Of a stretch of DNA of 64,000 nucleotides, positions 26,976 to 38,102 are shown one piece after another; position 1 is the first letter of the stretch; each line of letters opens with the position of its first letter. A program made the position numbers and the translations under genes. This DNA comes from Monarcha castaneiventris obscurior. Its lineage: Eukaryota; Chordata; Aves; Passeriformes; Monarchidae. The notes under the pieces were generated by a model. That model was not told where the DNA came from, ran no database searches, and was given only the letters and a program-made list of their open reading frames with translations. Where the stretch lies: the NCBI GenBank assembly GCA_026261815.1, contig JAMPIT010000884.1, positions 10,925,001-10,989,000 on the forward strand, read 5' to 3'.

Positions 26976-27406
26976 AACTGTCCTAGAGCTTGTTGAGAAA
27001 GCCTTGCATTTTCTAAATGTGGCAGTCAAAAAAAGTTCCTGCAAGAGAGGTGAGAACCTTGAGCAAGCAGCAAGACCCACTTCTCTCTCTGAACCTAGAG
27101 ACATTGTGTGTGCTCACAACTCCTGTCTACCTCCCTCTCCAGGACACAGAGCCATAGTCTAATCTCTCCATGAAAAGATCCATCTGTCCAGGCTATTCAA
27201 GTGACATTTACACTTCAGTGGCCTCTGATCATCACTGTTCAGTGACTTCCTGTATATTATGGAGAAAGAGGTACAAAATTAGTTTTTCTGCACTCACTTC
27301 CAATTTCCTGGTAAGAAATGATTTGAAGGCCTGGGGATGGTGGGGCAGTGTTTCACAGAAATGTCTTCTTTCTCATAGATGACATCATTATTTCCTCCCA
27401 GGGACC
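26976..27406. other. Non-coding, nothing recognised
   Basis: About 430 bp between the LTR-like composite and the AAAAG microsatellite. No motif was seen. Confidence 0.5.
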
Positions 27407-27437
<31 letters not shown>

Positions 27438-27600
27438 GAAAAAAAAGAAAAGAGAAAAGAGAGAAGAGAAGAAAAGAGAAGAAAAGAAAAAAGAAAAAAG
27501 AAAAGAAAAGAAAAGAAAAGAAAAGAAAAGAAAAGAAAAGAAAAGAAAAGAAAAGAAAAGAAAAGAAAAGAAAAGAAAAGAAAAGAAAAGAAAAGAAAAG

Positions 27601-27631
<31 letters not shown>

Positions 27632-27662
27632 GAAAAGAAAAGAGAAAAAGAAAAGAAAAGAG
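27407..27662 (+). repeat. (AAAAG)n microsatellite
   Basis: A 256-bp pentanucleotide array. The core from about 27500 to 27622 is nearly pure AAAAG. Both edges (27407-27499 and 27623-27662) are interrupted by AAAAAAG, GAG and GAGAG variants, as expected when old units survive at the edge and the centre keeps expanding. Long open frames here (Lys/Arg/Glu-rich on plus, Phe/Ser/Leu-rich on minus) are artefacts of the repeat. Confidence 0.97.
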
Positions 27663-30600
27663 CGCTTTCTAATCTGGCTATTTTCTGATATCCTCCAGAT
27701 CAAACAACATTTGCCCTCTCTTCAAACTCAGGTCACTCTTACTAAGGGGACTGCCTTCATGTCAGGAAACTTGAGTGCCTTTTGCCTGGGAATCAGCCCT
27801 GGAAACTTTTGAATATCGTTCAGTTTACACGCATCATCAACCAATACTCAGATGCCTTTAGTTGGTTGTGGAGGATTAGGATGGAAGGGGAGTCATCTCA
27901 ATCTTTTATCACCACAGAATTAACCAATCTCTAGGTTTTATATTGAAAATAAAGGACTAATTTCTTAGCATGCCTATTGACATAAGTAAGTATTAAATTC
28001 TTCAGACATCTAAAATGAAAGAAAGGAGGAAAAAAAGGTTGCAAATGGAAAGTGAAGGGTTTTGTTTCCATCCATGTTGCAATAGAAGTAAAAATTAGCA
28101 ATAATCACAATATCCCAAAGGTGTTTAAACATATTTGCATTTTAACATTTTCACACTATGACTGTAATGCAACAATGACATTTCATCATCTCAATGGCAT
28201 AACAGCTGCCTGGGGAAAACCATCATGTAAATAAAACACTGTTTGTTAGCTTTATTGTTGCATGCGTGGCATTCATTAACAAATGAAAACTTCATTCAAA
28301 CTAATTCCTTCTTTACTTTCTGGGAGCAGTAATACCGACAATTATTGTTGCATTTTGCAGTTTGCACTTGTCTCTGTAGCCTGGCCTACACACAAATAGT
28401 GCTGCTTGAAATAAATTGGCTTCTAAATCAATTTAATAAAATAATTGCAATCCTGTTGTGCGGACATTCTTTAAACTGAATGAAGCTAACATGATATTAG
28501 CTATTCTTAAACCATTTATGTGTTCTCACTTGGAAGCTACTCCAATTTAATTAATTTGATTTAGAAACTGATTTAGTTTAATTGGTGTGATTTCTGTGTG
28601 TGTAGACCAGACTTGTATTCATCATAAAGTAGTGAAAGTATCTGTTGATCTAGTCAGCATGCATTATCATATGTTCATGGTTGTGAGGATAAACCAGGAT
28701 CAGAGGCAAGAATTATAGGTGAGAGGTTTCTGTGATAATTGATCAAAAAAGAGTAAACAGGGCACTGACAGGTGTAAATTGATGTATCAATGGAGTTGTA
28801 CTGATTTATTCAAGTTGGGGACGGTAGCAAGGTGCTGTGGAAAACACTAAGTACGCTTAAATGCTGATAATGTGATTCTGTTCTCTGATAGTATGTCTGA
28901 CTTTATACAAATCAGATCTTATACCCTTACTTTGTCATGGCTACAAGTGTATCTATCCCATCTGAGGATACAAAGAACAAGTACAAGAGATCTGTGTTTC
29001 TTGTGCTTGATTTTGAGGTGTTCATGCCAAAATATGCTGAAGAGGATGAGTCCTTAGGTCTTCAGATATTAAGTGTTCACATAAAATCTCATTATACCAG
29101 CAGTCTATGGCAGCAATGTCTTACATCATCAACCAACGAAGAGCACGGTCAGGTATCTATTGTTGGGTAGCCATCACTCAAAAGTAGAAATTATACATCA
29201 GGATATGAAAGTCTCCTTTCCAAACCTTAATGTCATAGGAAGATTAATACCTTGCCAGACACTTCATAGCATTCTCTGTTTTTTTTAGATTAAGACAGTT
29301 ATTGACCCTTATTTTCTTTGATAAGAAGAAATGTGAATCTACGTGCCAGTAGTCTGAAATAAGCCAGTAATACTTTCCTCACAAAAGTGATGCAATTAAT
29401 GCAATTGAAGTAGCCACTTATTTCTGTCACTTAGGAAAACAATTTACAAATAACTGTGATTTTACTGATTTCATTAGGGAGCAAGTATTTGGTTATAGCG
29501 CAAGTGAACCTGGCTGCAATAGTATGATCAACATTTATGAGTCCAATCATTCAGACCAAGGCAAGTTCTGAATGGCAGTCAGGAGTTTTTCATTTAAAAA
29601 AGAGTAGAGTGATTGGAAATAGTGCTTTCATTAGATCTATGTTTGCTAAAGCCCTTGTCTTTGAGACTGTGTACCGAATCCTGCCTATCAGTGGTAGCAT
29701 AGCTGAGCTCTACCCAACTTCCTGCATGTCAGGCCCTTGGCTTGTTGTGATACTTGAACAAGGCATACTGTGGACAAAAAAAATGGTTTTATAGCACAGC
29801 CTTGAGTCCAGTGCAAATATGGACCTGATGGGCTTGCCCAGGATGTTAAGAGTTTGACTTCTAACTTCTTATGGCCTTGCTAACAGCACAACTGGTCCTT
29901 TTTACATTAGAAACAAAACCCAGAAGAGGCATTTAGACTTTCCTGCAACATTATGCTCTTTGGCAGGAAAACTTACAAATGCATAGATTCTGTTGAGAGT
30001 TTTTCCACAAAAGCAGCTTGTCATCATATTAAAAAAGTAAAGTGTTCCTTTCATGAAAAGGAGCATTTGGACATTTCTCTCAAGCATAGGGGGCCTGTGG
30101 GCAAGTAATACGTATATTCTCTTTCAGATCTTTTGTCTCTCATTGGAACAGCGTTTTTTTCTCTACCAGGAGGAAAGTCTTTTTAAGAAAGGACTAATTT
30201 AGCATCAAAAGTATTCAGTGTCAAGGCTTAATAGAATGAGTAAATCATCATCTAATACAATAATAACTTAGGCTACTTAGAAAAATTGTCAGAACATGAA
30301 GTAACCATTGATATAGCAAAATCCCAGCAGAGAGCATCTAATATGAAAAGTTGACTAATAAAATTCCTAGTTTGGCTAATAATTTTTCAAAGTATTAATG
30401 CTACAGCTAGTGTGTGGAGTCTTCCACCATTAGCACCATGAATTATTGGAACTCTGAAAACACATTGTAAATAAGTTGTAAATGTGAGTGTGTTCACAAG
30501 GATCTTTATGTTTCCTTTGATTACAATGAAAAATTTAATGTAATTAAGAACCCAACTTCTACTTCCAAGGAGGAATAATGGTTAAAGGTGGATATAAAAA

Positions 30601-31597
30601 ATGATGCTGAGTGTGTAAACATGGAAACATACTTTGAGATAAATCTTACTTCCAAATCTACCCTGTCAGCCATCATCTGAATTCATGTTGCACAAAGAGG
30701 ATATATCAAATGCTGCATCCATCTCCCTGGAAAGCAGAGAATATAATGTACAAGCAAGCCCAAACCTCATTAGCTATTACAATTTCTTCTGAAGGCATGT
30801 AGTATCTTAGGAAAGTGCATTATCTGTCAGGCTTTTTGAATGCCTCATATATAAAAGTGCCAGCTGCCAACAAGCCTCTCTTCCCCCTCCTCAGCATGCA
30901 GGCTTTACAGCTGCTAGCACAGGTTTTATTAAATATTCCAGTTTAACTAGCAGAAATTAACATGGCTAAATTTTGAAAATCTGACAGTGGGAAACAAAGA
31001 GGTCAGCATGTGCTGCTGTGTCTTTAGCTCCAAACATGAACTGAGTGTTTCCATGGAGCCTCTCAAAGACAGTCAGGGCAAGGAGCAGGTACAAAAACAG
31101 CTTTAAAATCATGTAAGATATTTTACTTTTAAAATGGCTGTGCAGGTATTATTTCAGTTGTAATTTTGAACATCTAAAGTAAAAGATTCTCCACTGGTGT
31201 TGCTTTGCTTATACCTATTATAGGCAGTAGATTTACATGATCATATTTTGGCTGAAGAAAACACTCCTTTTCCAAGCTCATTTGTCTTTCCAGTGATGTT
31301 AATAGAAGCTGTGTTGTTATGCACGTGAACGAGAATGGTACTGTTGTAATTCACACACTTGTATCTCCAACTAGAGTCCAGAATCATCTCTGATTTTGCA
31401 TAATAGTAGAAAAATCAGCTTTTGCTCATTAGCCTTCCGGCTAAAGGCAGGGAAAGCACAGATGTTTAAAGATCCTTTCAGGACAATATGTAAATAACTG
31501 TAAAGTGTCTAGAAAAGAAGTCAGAGTGAATTTCAATTTATTCAATCTGATTCTTTGCCTTAGTTAAGATACATTGGCAGAATTTATCCCTCCTGAG
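27663..31597. other. Long AT-rich non-coding stretch
   Basis: About 3.9 kb with no gene. The interval 28100-28570 is dense in TAAT, ATTA and AATTAATT cores and looks like conserved non-coding or enhancer-type DNA, unproven. At 30847-30856 'tatataaaag' is a good TATA-box match, but no exon or transcript end is visible downstream. Confidence 0.45.
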
Positions 31598-31863
31598 ATT
31601 CATTAGAATTATAGAATCACAGAATATCCTGAGTTGGAAGCAACCCATCAAAATCATTGAGTCCAGTTCCTGGCCCTGCCCAGGACACTCCAACAATCCC
31701 ACCCTATGCCTGAGAGAAATGTCCAAATGCTTCTGGAGTCCTGGCAGCCTTGGGGCTGTGACCATTCCCTGGGGAGCCTGTTCAGTGCCCCACCACCCTC
31801 TGGGGGAAGAACCTTTTCCTGATATCCAGCCTAAACATTCCCTGACACAGCTCCAGCCATTCA
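31598..31863 (-). repeat. CR1 LINE 3' fragment, reversed
   Basis: CR1 in minus orientation. On plus it begins with the reversed tail 'attatagaatcacagaat' and 'atcctgagttggaagcaacc', then 'gtccagttcctggccctgcc', 'ggcagccttggggctgtgac' and 'cagcctaaacattccctgac'. Only the 3' UTR and the last part of ORF2 remain. Confidence 0.92.
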
Positions 31864-33370
31864 CTTGAAGAGTTTTGTAATTCCCAAATCAGTCTATGAG
31901 TGAAACAGTCCTGCAAAAGTATCCTTAGTTCAATAATGTTTTCCACCAGATATTTTTATTTCCACTGTATATTTTTATTTCCACTGTATATTTTATGTTT
32001 CCAGATCCATTTTCTATAGTGTTTTTCATATAAATTAGCTTTTCAGTAGTCTTGGCTCAGTTCCTGCCTCTGATACCAACTTTCTCTACTAGGCTGGAAA
32101 ACACATGTATGGCTACACAGTGCCAAATCCTGCTTGATCCAGTAGCTACTCAGGACATGTTTTGTCTAAGACATACATCTTAGCCTATGCATTGTCTCTG
32201 TTGATATTTCCAAGTCTAGTTCTCTGTGTCATCTATAGAAGTAATAATCATAGTAATAGCTGGGTACTTTATAAAGGAAGAGGTGTGATATAATTCATTA
32301 GTGGTTCAGAAATTCTTTGGGATTCCAGGAAGAAATGGGCATCATTAGGACGGTTTATTACTAGTGCTTCCACTTCTTTATGGAAAAGAATATAACTGGA
32401 TCAATGGCTTTCAGCATGACCTGAGGGGTCTGGGAGAGGTAGCAAAAGGATCAGAAGGTCTGAGGAAGCCTGTCATGTTATTGCTATGCTCGAATATATA
32501 GTCCTGATGTTCCCAGTTGCATGGGAAAATTTGAGGCCTGCACAAATGGGAGAAGCTCTGTTGATTTGAATTAAGGTTTTAAGAGCATGTAGTGGTATTG
32601 CAGCCATTGTTAGATAAAATTGGGCACTTAGATGTTTCTTTTATACAAAGGGCTGCTTTACTCTCCTCTGTAAATGATCAAAAAGGTCTTCAAACCTTAT
32701 TAAAAGACTGTTACATTAGAGTTCAAGCAAATTATCAAAGCAAATTCCATGAAATTTCAGTCCAAAGCGACAATGGGTGAGTTTTGGGAGCTTCCTGAGA
32801 GCCAGGTGGCTTAGTCTTCAGTGAGATTTCTTAAAAATGAGAGAGGAATTCTCTGAGCCAATCCAAGTGGCACCTGGGTAAGTAGTAAGACTTTGCAACA
32901 GACTTTACTACACAGAGCCCTGCTGCTTTACTGCCATCCTTATTGCCTCCATGCATGTCCCACTGGGTTTTTGTGTGCCTGGGCCCTTGGCACAGGCAGA
33001 ACAAAGAGTGATGTGAAGTGGGAAAAGAGGAAGAGGAATATATCAGGGGAAGACAATGCAGTGTAAATGTTGAACAGCAGTGTCCATGTGATTCCCTAAT
33101 AACAATTGGAGGACAAAACCCCAAAAATCCACCTGGCATAATAGGCAAACAAAGTGCCAGTGAAAATCAAGCTCGTTTGGAAGATGATTTGCTAGTGTTA
33201 TTTGTGAATAATGATTTAAAACTTCTGTGTACTTTTTCTTTGTGTTCTTTGTGCTCCTTTTGTGTGCATGAGCTGGAATAAGTTATACACCTGTGACAAT
33301 GTTATATCTTACAGGCAGAGGAAAGAAATGAGATAGGGGACAGGAGGGACACCAGTAGACATCATCATCA
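31864..33370. other. Non-coding with short tandem repeat and exon-like frames
   Basis: About 1.5 kb. A 19-bp unit ('tatatttttatttccactg') occurs about 2.5 times at 31949-32003. Two open frames (32589-32776 and 33012-33281, plus strand, same phase) have protein-like composition. The first ends at a GTGAGT donor match and is listed separately. Many stops lie between them, so they are not one continuous frame. Confidence 0.4.
32589..32776 (+). other. Candidate orphan exon, unrecognised
   Basis: A stop-free frame of about 62 codons with balanced amino acid use ('IQRAALLSSVNDQKGLQTLL' is part of it). It ends exactly at a good 5' splice-site consensus GG|GTGAGT (32777-32782). A possible acceptor 'ttgcag' lies at 32595-32600, with a poor pyrimidine tract. 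I recognise no family. Random frames of this length are common in AT-rich DNA, so this may be chance or a relic of a retrogene. Confidence 0.15.
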
Positions 33371-33386
33371 TTATTAGTATTACTAT

Positions 33387-33456
<70 letters not shown>

Positions 33457-33458
33457 TA
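33371..33458 (+). repeat. Compound (ACT)n-(ATT)n microsatellite
   Basis: A trinucleotide array: about fifteen ACT units, then about eleven ATT units, with a few ATT/AGT/ATC units at the left edge. The two halves differ at one position of the unit, so the second arose by substitution and spread. The poly-Asn/poly-Ser open frame on minus is an artefact of this array. Confidence 0.96.
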
Positions 33459-35013
33459 GAATATAAGAAAGATGGAATTTGGACATATTCACTGTTTTTA
33501 TCAAGAATTTTGAAGTGTAAATTTTCTCCCTCTGTTATTCCTTTACAGATGAGAATAGTAAAGTGGTTTAAATCTTTACAGCATGTGTAAGTAATCTTGA
33601 AGTTACTATTGCTTTTAGAAAACAGGACCAATAAAACTGAGAAATCCAAGGTCAACTCAAAGAATACCTTTATTTAGTTACTGATATGCCCAATTAAAGC
33701 ATGTCAAAACAGCCTTACCTTATCCCTCCCATTCAGTAATTGTGTATTAACAGGGTGCATGAGGACAAATGAAGTTACATGGACTGATATTTCCCCCCAG
33801 GTTTTCCTCCTTCTCCGACATCACCAGAGATCAGTTTTCTAGTCTTCTGGACTGAGTTTCCTGTCTTGCACAGCTGCAAGATGGGTGGTTCCTAAAGGCA
33901 GCACCCAGGGTTAGTCCAGGGTGGGGCCGTAGGCGTGACTTGTGTAAAGCTGCTTTAGTGGCTGAATATACGGTTCCAGTGTTTGAAATCACTTCAGCGA
34001 GGACTGAGGCAGGGTCAGGACAAGCAAGTAGGTATGTTTTTATCTAGTGTTGCCTGTCCCCAAAGGAGGCTGGGTCACCTTGAGTTCTACAGGTGGGGAG
34101 TAGCAGTAGCAGCATTGTTCCTAAGGTGTCTGCAGCACAGAGACACTGCAGAAGCTCTCAGTTCCCTCCCAGTTCAAGTAGGCGTGTCATCAGAAGATCA
34201 GGCATTTCTCTTTTGTTGATAACGGAGGATTTGGCCAGTTCCTTTTCACAAGTTCTCTTCTTTCCTCTTTGAAGGACAATCTCATTGTTATGTGCCCTCT
34301 CAAGGCTGCCTTTGATCAGTGCTGTGCACAGTGAGGTGCATGAGTGTGCACTGCTTGGATGTTACACCTGCCACTCACTGCAGCGTTCTGACCTTAATAA
34401 TTTTGGCATTCCAAATCCACAACCCGGCATTGACATATTAAAACAGTTTTCCTCTTGGCAGGCTGTATTTTACTCATGTGAAGTATAATTTTCTGCTGTT
34501 CCTCTTCCCCACTGTAGCGGTTTTTTGCTTTATAGATTTAAAAACTAGTCATGGTGCATCTTTTTTCAGAGAGATGTGGAGATGTAATGAAAGGAGCTTG
34601 CCAAGGCAAAAAAGGAGCAAAATTACCTGGCCTATTGGTTTTAGAAATAACATTAACAATTCACTAAGACAAACTCAGCCATGGATTAACTGTGTAATAA
34701 CATTAATATTCTCCCTGCAGTTAGATTCTATTGATTTGTGCCAGAGTTAGATTGCATTTCCCTTACTGCATTTTCATACCATAATGTTTTACTATCACAA
34801 ATTCAAAAGTACTTTATGCTTTCTGTTCCATATAATTTCATTGTCTATTGGGTTTGGGAGTACCTAAAAGCTGGTGTGAGTGTCTCTTGAGTGGTATGCA
34901 GACCACTCCAAAGGCTGGCAAAGAGCAGGGAGCTCAAATATAGGGAGTGTGTTTTATTTATTTTAGTGGCACTCTAGTCTCCATGTTTAATCCAAATTTG
35001 TTGGTGATCTCCA
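33459..35013. other. Non-coding, nothing recognised
   Basis: About 1.55 kb with only short, motif-free open frames. No CR1 or LTR end was found. Confidence 0.5.
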
Positions 35014-35183
35014 CCTTCCTTCCTTCCTTCCTTCCTTCCTTCCTTCCTTCCTTCCTTCCTTCCTTCCTTCCTTCCTTCCTTCCTTCCTTCCTTCCTTCCT
35101 TCCTTCCTTCCTTCCTTCCTTCCTCTCTTCCTTTTTCTTCCTTCCTTCCTTCCTTGTTTGCTTGCTTGCTTGCTTGCTTGCTT
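35014..35183 (+). repeat. Compound (CTTC)n-(TTGC)n microsatellite
   Basis: About 105 bp of nearly pure CTTC, then a short interruption ('tcttcctttttcttcc'), a second CTTC block and finally six or seven TTGC units (35155-35181). The Pro/Ser/Leu/Phe-rich open frame across it is an artefact. Confidence 0.97.
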
Positions 35184-37249
35184 TCCTCCAGCTCCGGTTC
35201 TTTGTTGTTTGATCAGAAAATCTCAGTACTTTCAGATAGCTGCCTATGTTAAGCCCAAATTAGTTTTCAGGTGTCCCCCACTACTAAAAAGCCTAAAATT
35301 TAAATTGAAATGTATTATCACTCTGCTCAGACCTACTGTTACCCCCCGGTTTCGTTATTCTAGTTTATTAACAGTTGAACGCCTGAGAAGAATGCAGTGA
35401 GACAACAGAGGGCCTTTAATGTGATGACTCAGATGCAGACACAGCAGGCAGAGGTTCAGGAGATTAGGAATGGTGGTACTTGTAATTAGAAATTCTGCAG
35501 TCGAGTAATGTTGGTTAGGAAATTGAAAGCAGAATTTAAGTACTCAGATTAATCTATATGTTGTGAAAATAATTACGCCAAGCCAAGTGTTTCCCCATCA
35601 GGCTATCTGCAATCAGTCCCTTGGATGGATCTTCATTTTGAATTATACTGATGCGGACACAGAGTGTGAGGCATCAGTGAGCCAGGTGTAGACGTGACAC
35701 TAAATCCAGTGTGTAACTGCTCTCCTCCACAACTGTAAGGGACACATAATTTACCAGTTTTGGGTTTATGGGGGTGCATTTCCACAATCAGCCCATCATT
35801 GTAATCCATGCTCAAAATGCTGCAGGATTGAAAAAGCACTGGGCTGGGCAGAGGAAAGTTATACAAATGAATACCCATTTTTTTCCCAGTAGACTGGTAA
35901 ATTCCCTTACCATTACATAAGTATGTTTTAATTTTCTTCAGTGCTGAGTGCATATATTTCTTATCCCTGTCTCCAGGAGAGCTGTGGGCACTGAACACCT
36001 TGTTTACTATTTATCTCTTAGGGAATTTGTCATTGTAAATAGCAGTAAACATCGATTTTGTAAGGATCACAAAAGCATTTATCTTTTAACTAGCTTTAGA
36101 AATGTACAGGTTTTGGCCAAATAATGAATACATACTTTTTTTTCCCCCCTTGGTTCAGTTCTCTTTTTGCTCTTGGATATTACTTAGCAAGTCAGGGATC
36201 CCTGTGCCTTGGTGTAGTTCGCTCTTTGATGGTATTGTTCTTCACCTGTATCTGCAGTTTCTCTGGTTCTGGCAGTATGACCTTGCTCCACAATATGCTC
36301 ATGCTCTTGTGCTTCTCAGGCTAATTTTCTGAACTCCAGCTTTTACACTGGAAAGACTATAGACAGCCCCTGAACCAACCCCTTCAGTCAATCCTCTGTA
36401 GATACTGTGCAGCCAAGCTGATTTTCTCAGTCCTTGGCCATACATCACCTATGGTGAAACCACTTGAGGTGGAACCATCAAGATGTATCATCCATTTCTT
36501 GCCTGCAGGGTGGAAGACACATGAAAAAGTGCTGTCAGGCTCTATATACACCAAGGTGCTCTGTGACACAGCAATCTCATGATGGAACCCAGAGTTGTCC
36601 ATAGCTGTCTCCTGCATCATCACACACTGCAAGTGCTTCTGTACATTTTAGCATTTAGAAATCAATGGCTTCTTAAGTTACAGCAATTAAAAAAGGCTGC
36701 TGGACAAGATCACCTCAAAAAACAGCCTTTCTAGAACAGGGGAAATTGAGGATATCAGTTCAGAAGCAGAAGTGAAAAAGGTGGTGGATTTACTTTAATG
36801 GGTATTAAAAAGTGTCAGTTATTTAAATGTGATTGTAGAATCAATCTTTCAGTGACTGGGTTGAACAAACACCTGTTGGGAATGTCTGGATATACTGGGA
36901 TGGATTTGAGCCTGCCTCTGAGCTGGAGTGAGATGACTGCCCAAGGTCCCTGGGACCCAACATTGTTGTGCTTCTATTTCTTTATCTGCATAAAGAATGT
37001 ATTTTGAGCTGAAAACTGTACTGGAATAGATCCAGAATACTGGGTTATATCCTTGTTGTGCTTCCACTGTAGATCATTATATTTTTAATACTGTAATTGA
37101 CATAATTAGAAATATTGATTCCATTACAAATTAAGCAATTTAAATATGCCAAGAGGCCAAAACCTAATCAGTCTATTGTTACCATGCATGCATGAGTGAA
37201 TTGTGATCCAGAGTCAGCAGGGGGTTTTTAAAATTTTTTGGTTTGGATC
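35184..37249. other. Non-coding flank of ERV-A
   Basis: About 2.1 kb, no gene seen. It ends at the left 6-bp target copy 'ggttgc' (37250-37255) of the ERV that follows. Confidence 0.5.
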
Positions 37250-37255
37250 GGTTGC
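37250..37255. repeat. Target site duplication of ERV-A, left copy
   Basis: 'ggttgc', identical to the right copy at 44250-44255. It fixes the provirus ends and shows integrase-mediated insertion with a 6-bp stagger. Confidence 0.93.
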
Positions 37256-37633
37256 TATTACAAAGTCCCTTGCGATTCTGTGGGCTCAGATGCATGCACA
37301 CACAGATCCAGAGGTGACTTCAGTAATATGAATCCAACGGCAAGGAGCTGAGAAGGGCACTTGCATAGAGTTCCAAGAGAGCAGTTTATTGCTACAACTC
37401 CTGAAGGTTTCCAGTGGCAAATGGCCCCAACCACGTGACGGGGCGATCTTAAGTATAGGGGAGTGGCTAACAGCAAGAGCCAACCAGGGAATCAGAACTG
37501 GGGTACATTACCACCACCGAACAGGCATCCTGGGAGAGGCTTCTCTCTATCATAACCAATAATTCTTTGGCACCAGAGACTATCTTATCAAGAACACTCT
37601 GTCCCTTATACCACAGGTTAATCACCCACTACA
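37256..37633 (-). repeat. ERV-A 3' LTR
   Basis: 378 bp. The minus strand starts TGTAGTGGGTG and ends GTAATA (a TA rather than the usual CA end). Signals on minus are a TATA-like CCCTATACTTAAG (37449-37461), a palindromic E-box CACGTG (37432-37437) and AATAAA (plus TTTATT, 37385-37390). It differs from the 5' LTR only at four sites, all in the U5-side 80 bp (37301-37331). Confidence 0.95.
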
Positions 37634-37650
37634 ATTCCTCTTTTCTGTAT
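37634..37650 (-). other. ERV-A polypurine tract
   Basis: On the minus strand, 'AGAAAAGAGGAAT' directly precedes the 3' LTR start. This is the purine-rich primer for plus-strand DNA synthesis. Confidence 0.85.
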
Positions 37651-38102
37651 TAATTAAAGAGGCCTCTCCCAGAGATCCCTGAACCAAATGCCCCAAACTA
37701 AACAAACATCCATAGAACAACAATCAGAGACACCCACAATCCATCGTCCCAACAAGTCCTCAAATCCTTCAGGTGATTTTTTTTCTCTGGACACTGGTAT
37801 GGATGCTCTCGCGGAGGGGGTAGTCTTTGTCAGGGTCTCTTTTTGGCTGCAGTACAATTCAAGCCTCCGCTGTCAGTGGTATCAGGAACATTCAGAGGGT
37901 GGCGGTGGAAAAATGCTGGGTTTCTTAATGGAGTGTAGGCTGGCACGTGTTTCTGCTAGAGTTTAAAACAGAGTTACAAATTTGCAATTTCAAAGGAACC
38001 TTCCATTCTCTCCCTCTTTACATTCCCTTTTCTTTATTAACTAGGAAGCTGGAAAAAGGGGGAATGGTGACAGGGGTATGGGAACACAACAGTGGTGTAA
38101 AC
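37651..38102 (-). other. ERV-A env-less 3' region
   Basis: About 450 bp between the integrase stop and the polypurine tract. No frame with an Env signal peptide, membrane anchor or fusion-like segment is present on the minus strand. Either env was deleted or the lineage lacks it, as in intracisternal A-type elements. It may hold an RNA export or packaging signal, but I see no recognisable one. Confidence 0.7.

Noticed and set aside
27348..27812. Lys/Arg/Glu-rich 154-codon frame and its Phe/Ser-rich antisense partner
   Set aside because: Entirely a translation of the (AAAAG)n microsatellite.
32589..33281. Single continuous retrogene spanning both exon-like frames
   Set aside because: Although the two frames share phase, the sequence between 32778 and 33011 has many stops in that phase.
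33283..33504. Poly-Asn/poly-Ser frame resembling a low-complexity domain
   Set aside because: Translation of the ACT/ATT microsatellite.
33375..35181. Possible CRISPR-like regular repeats
   Set aside because: Units are 3-4 bp and contiguous without spacers; these are eukaryotic microsatellites. No CRISPR array exists in the window.
34947..35252. Frame with repeated LPSF units
   Set aside because: Translation of the (CTTC)n microsatellite.
37634..38102. Hidden env in ERV-A
   Set aside because: Only about 470 bp, with no membrane helix or signal peptide on the minus strand.
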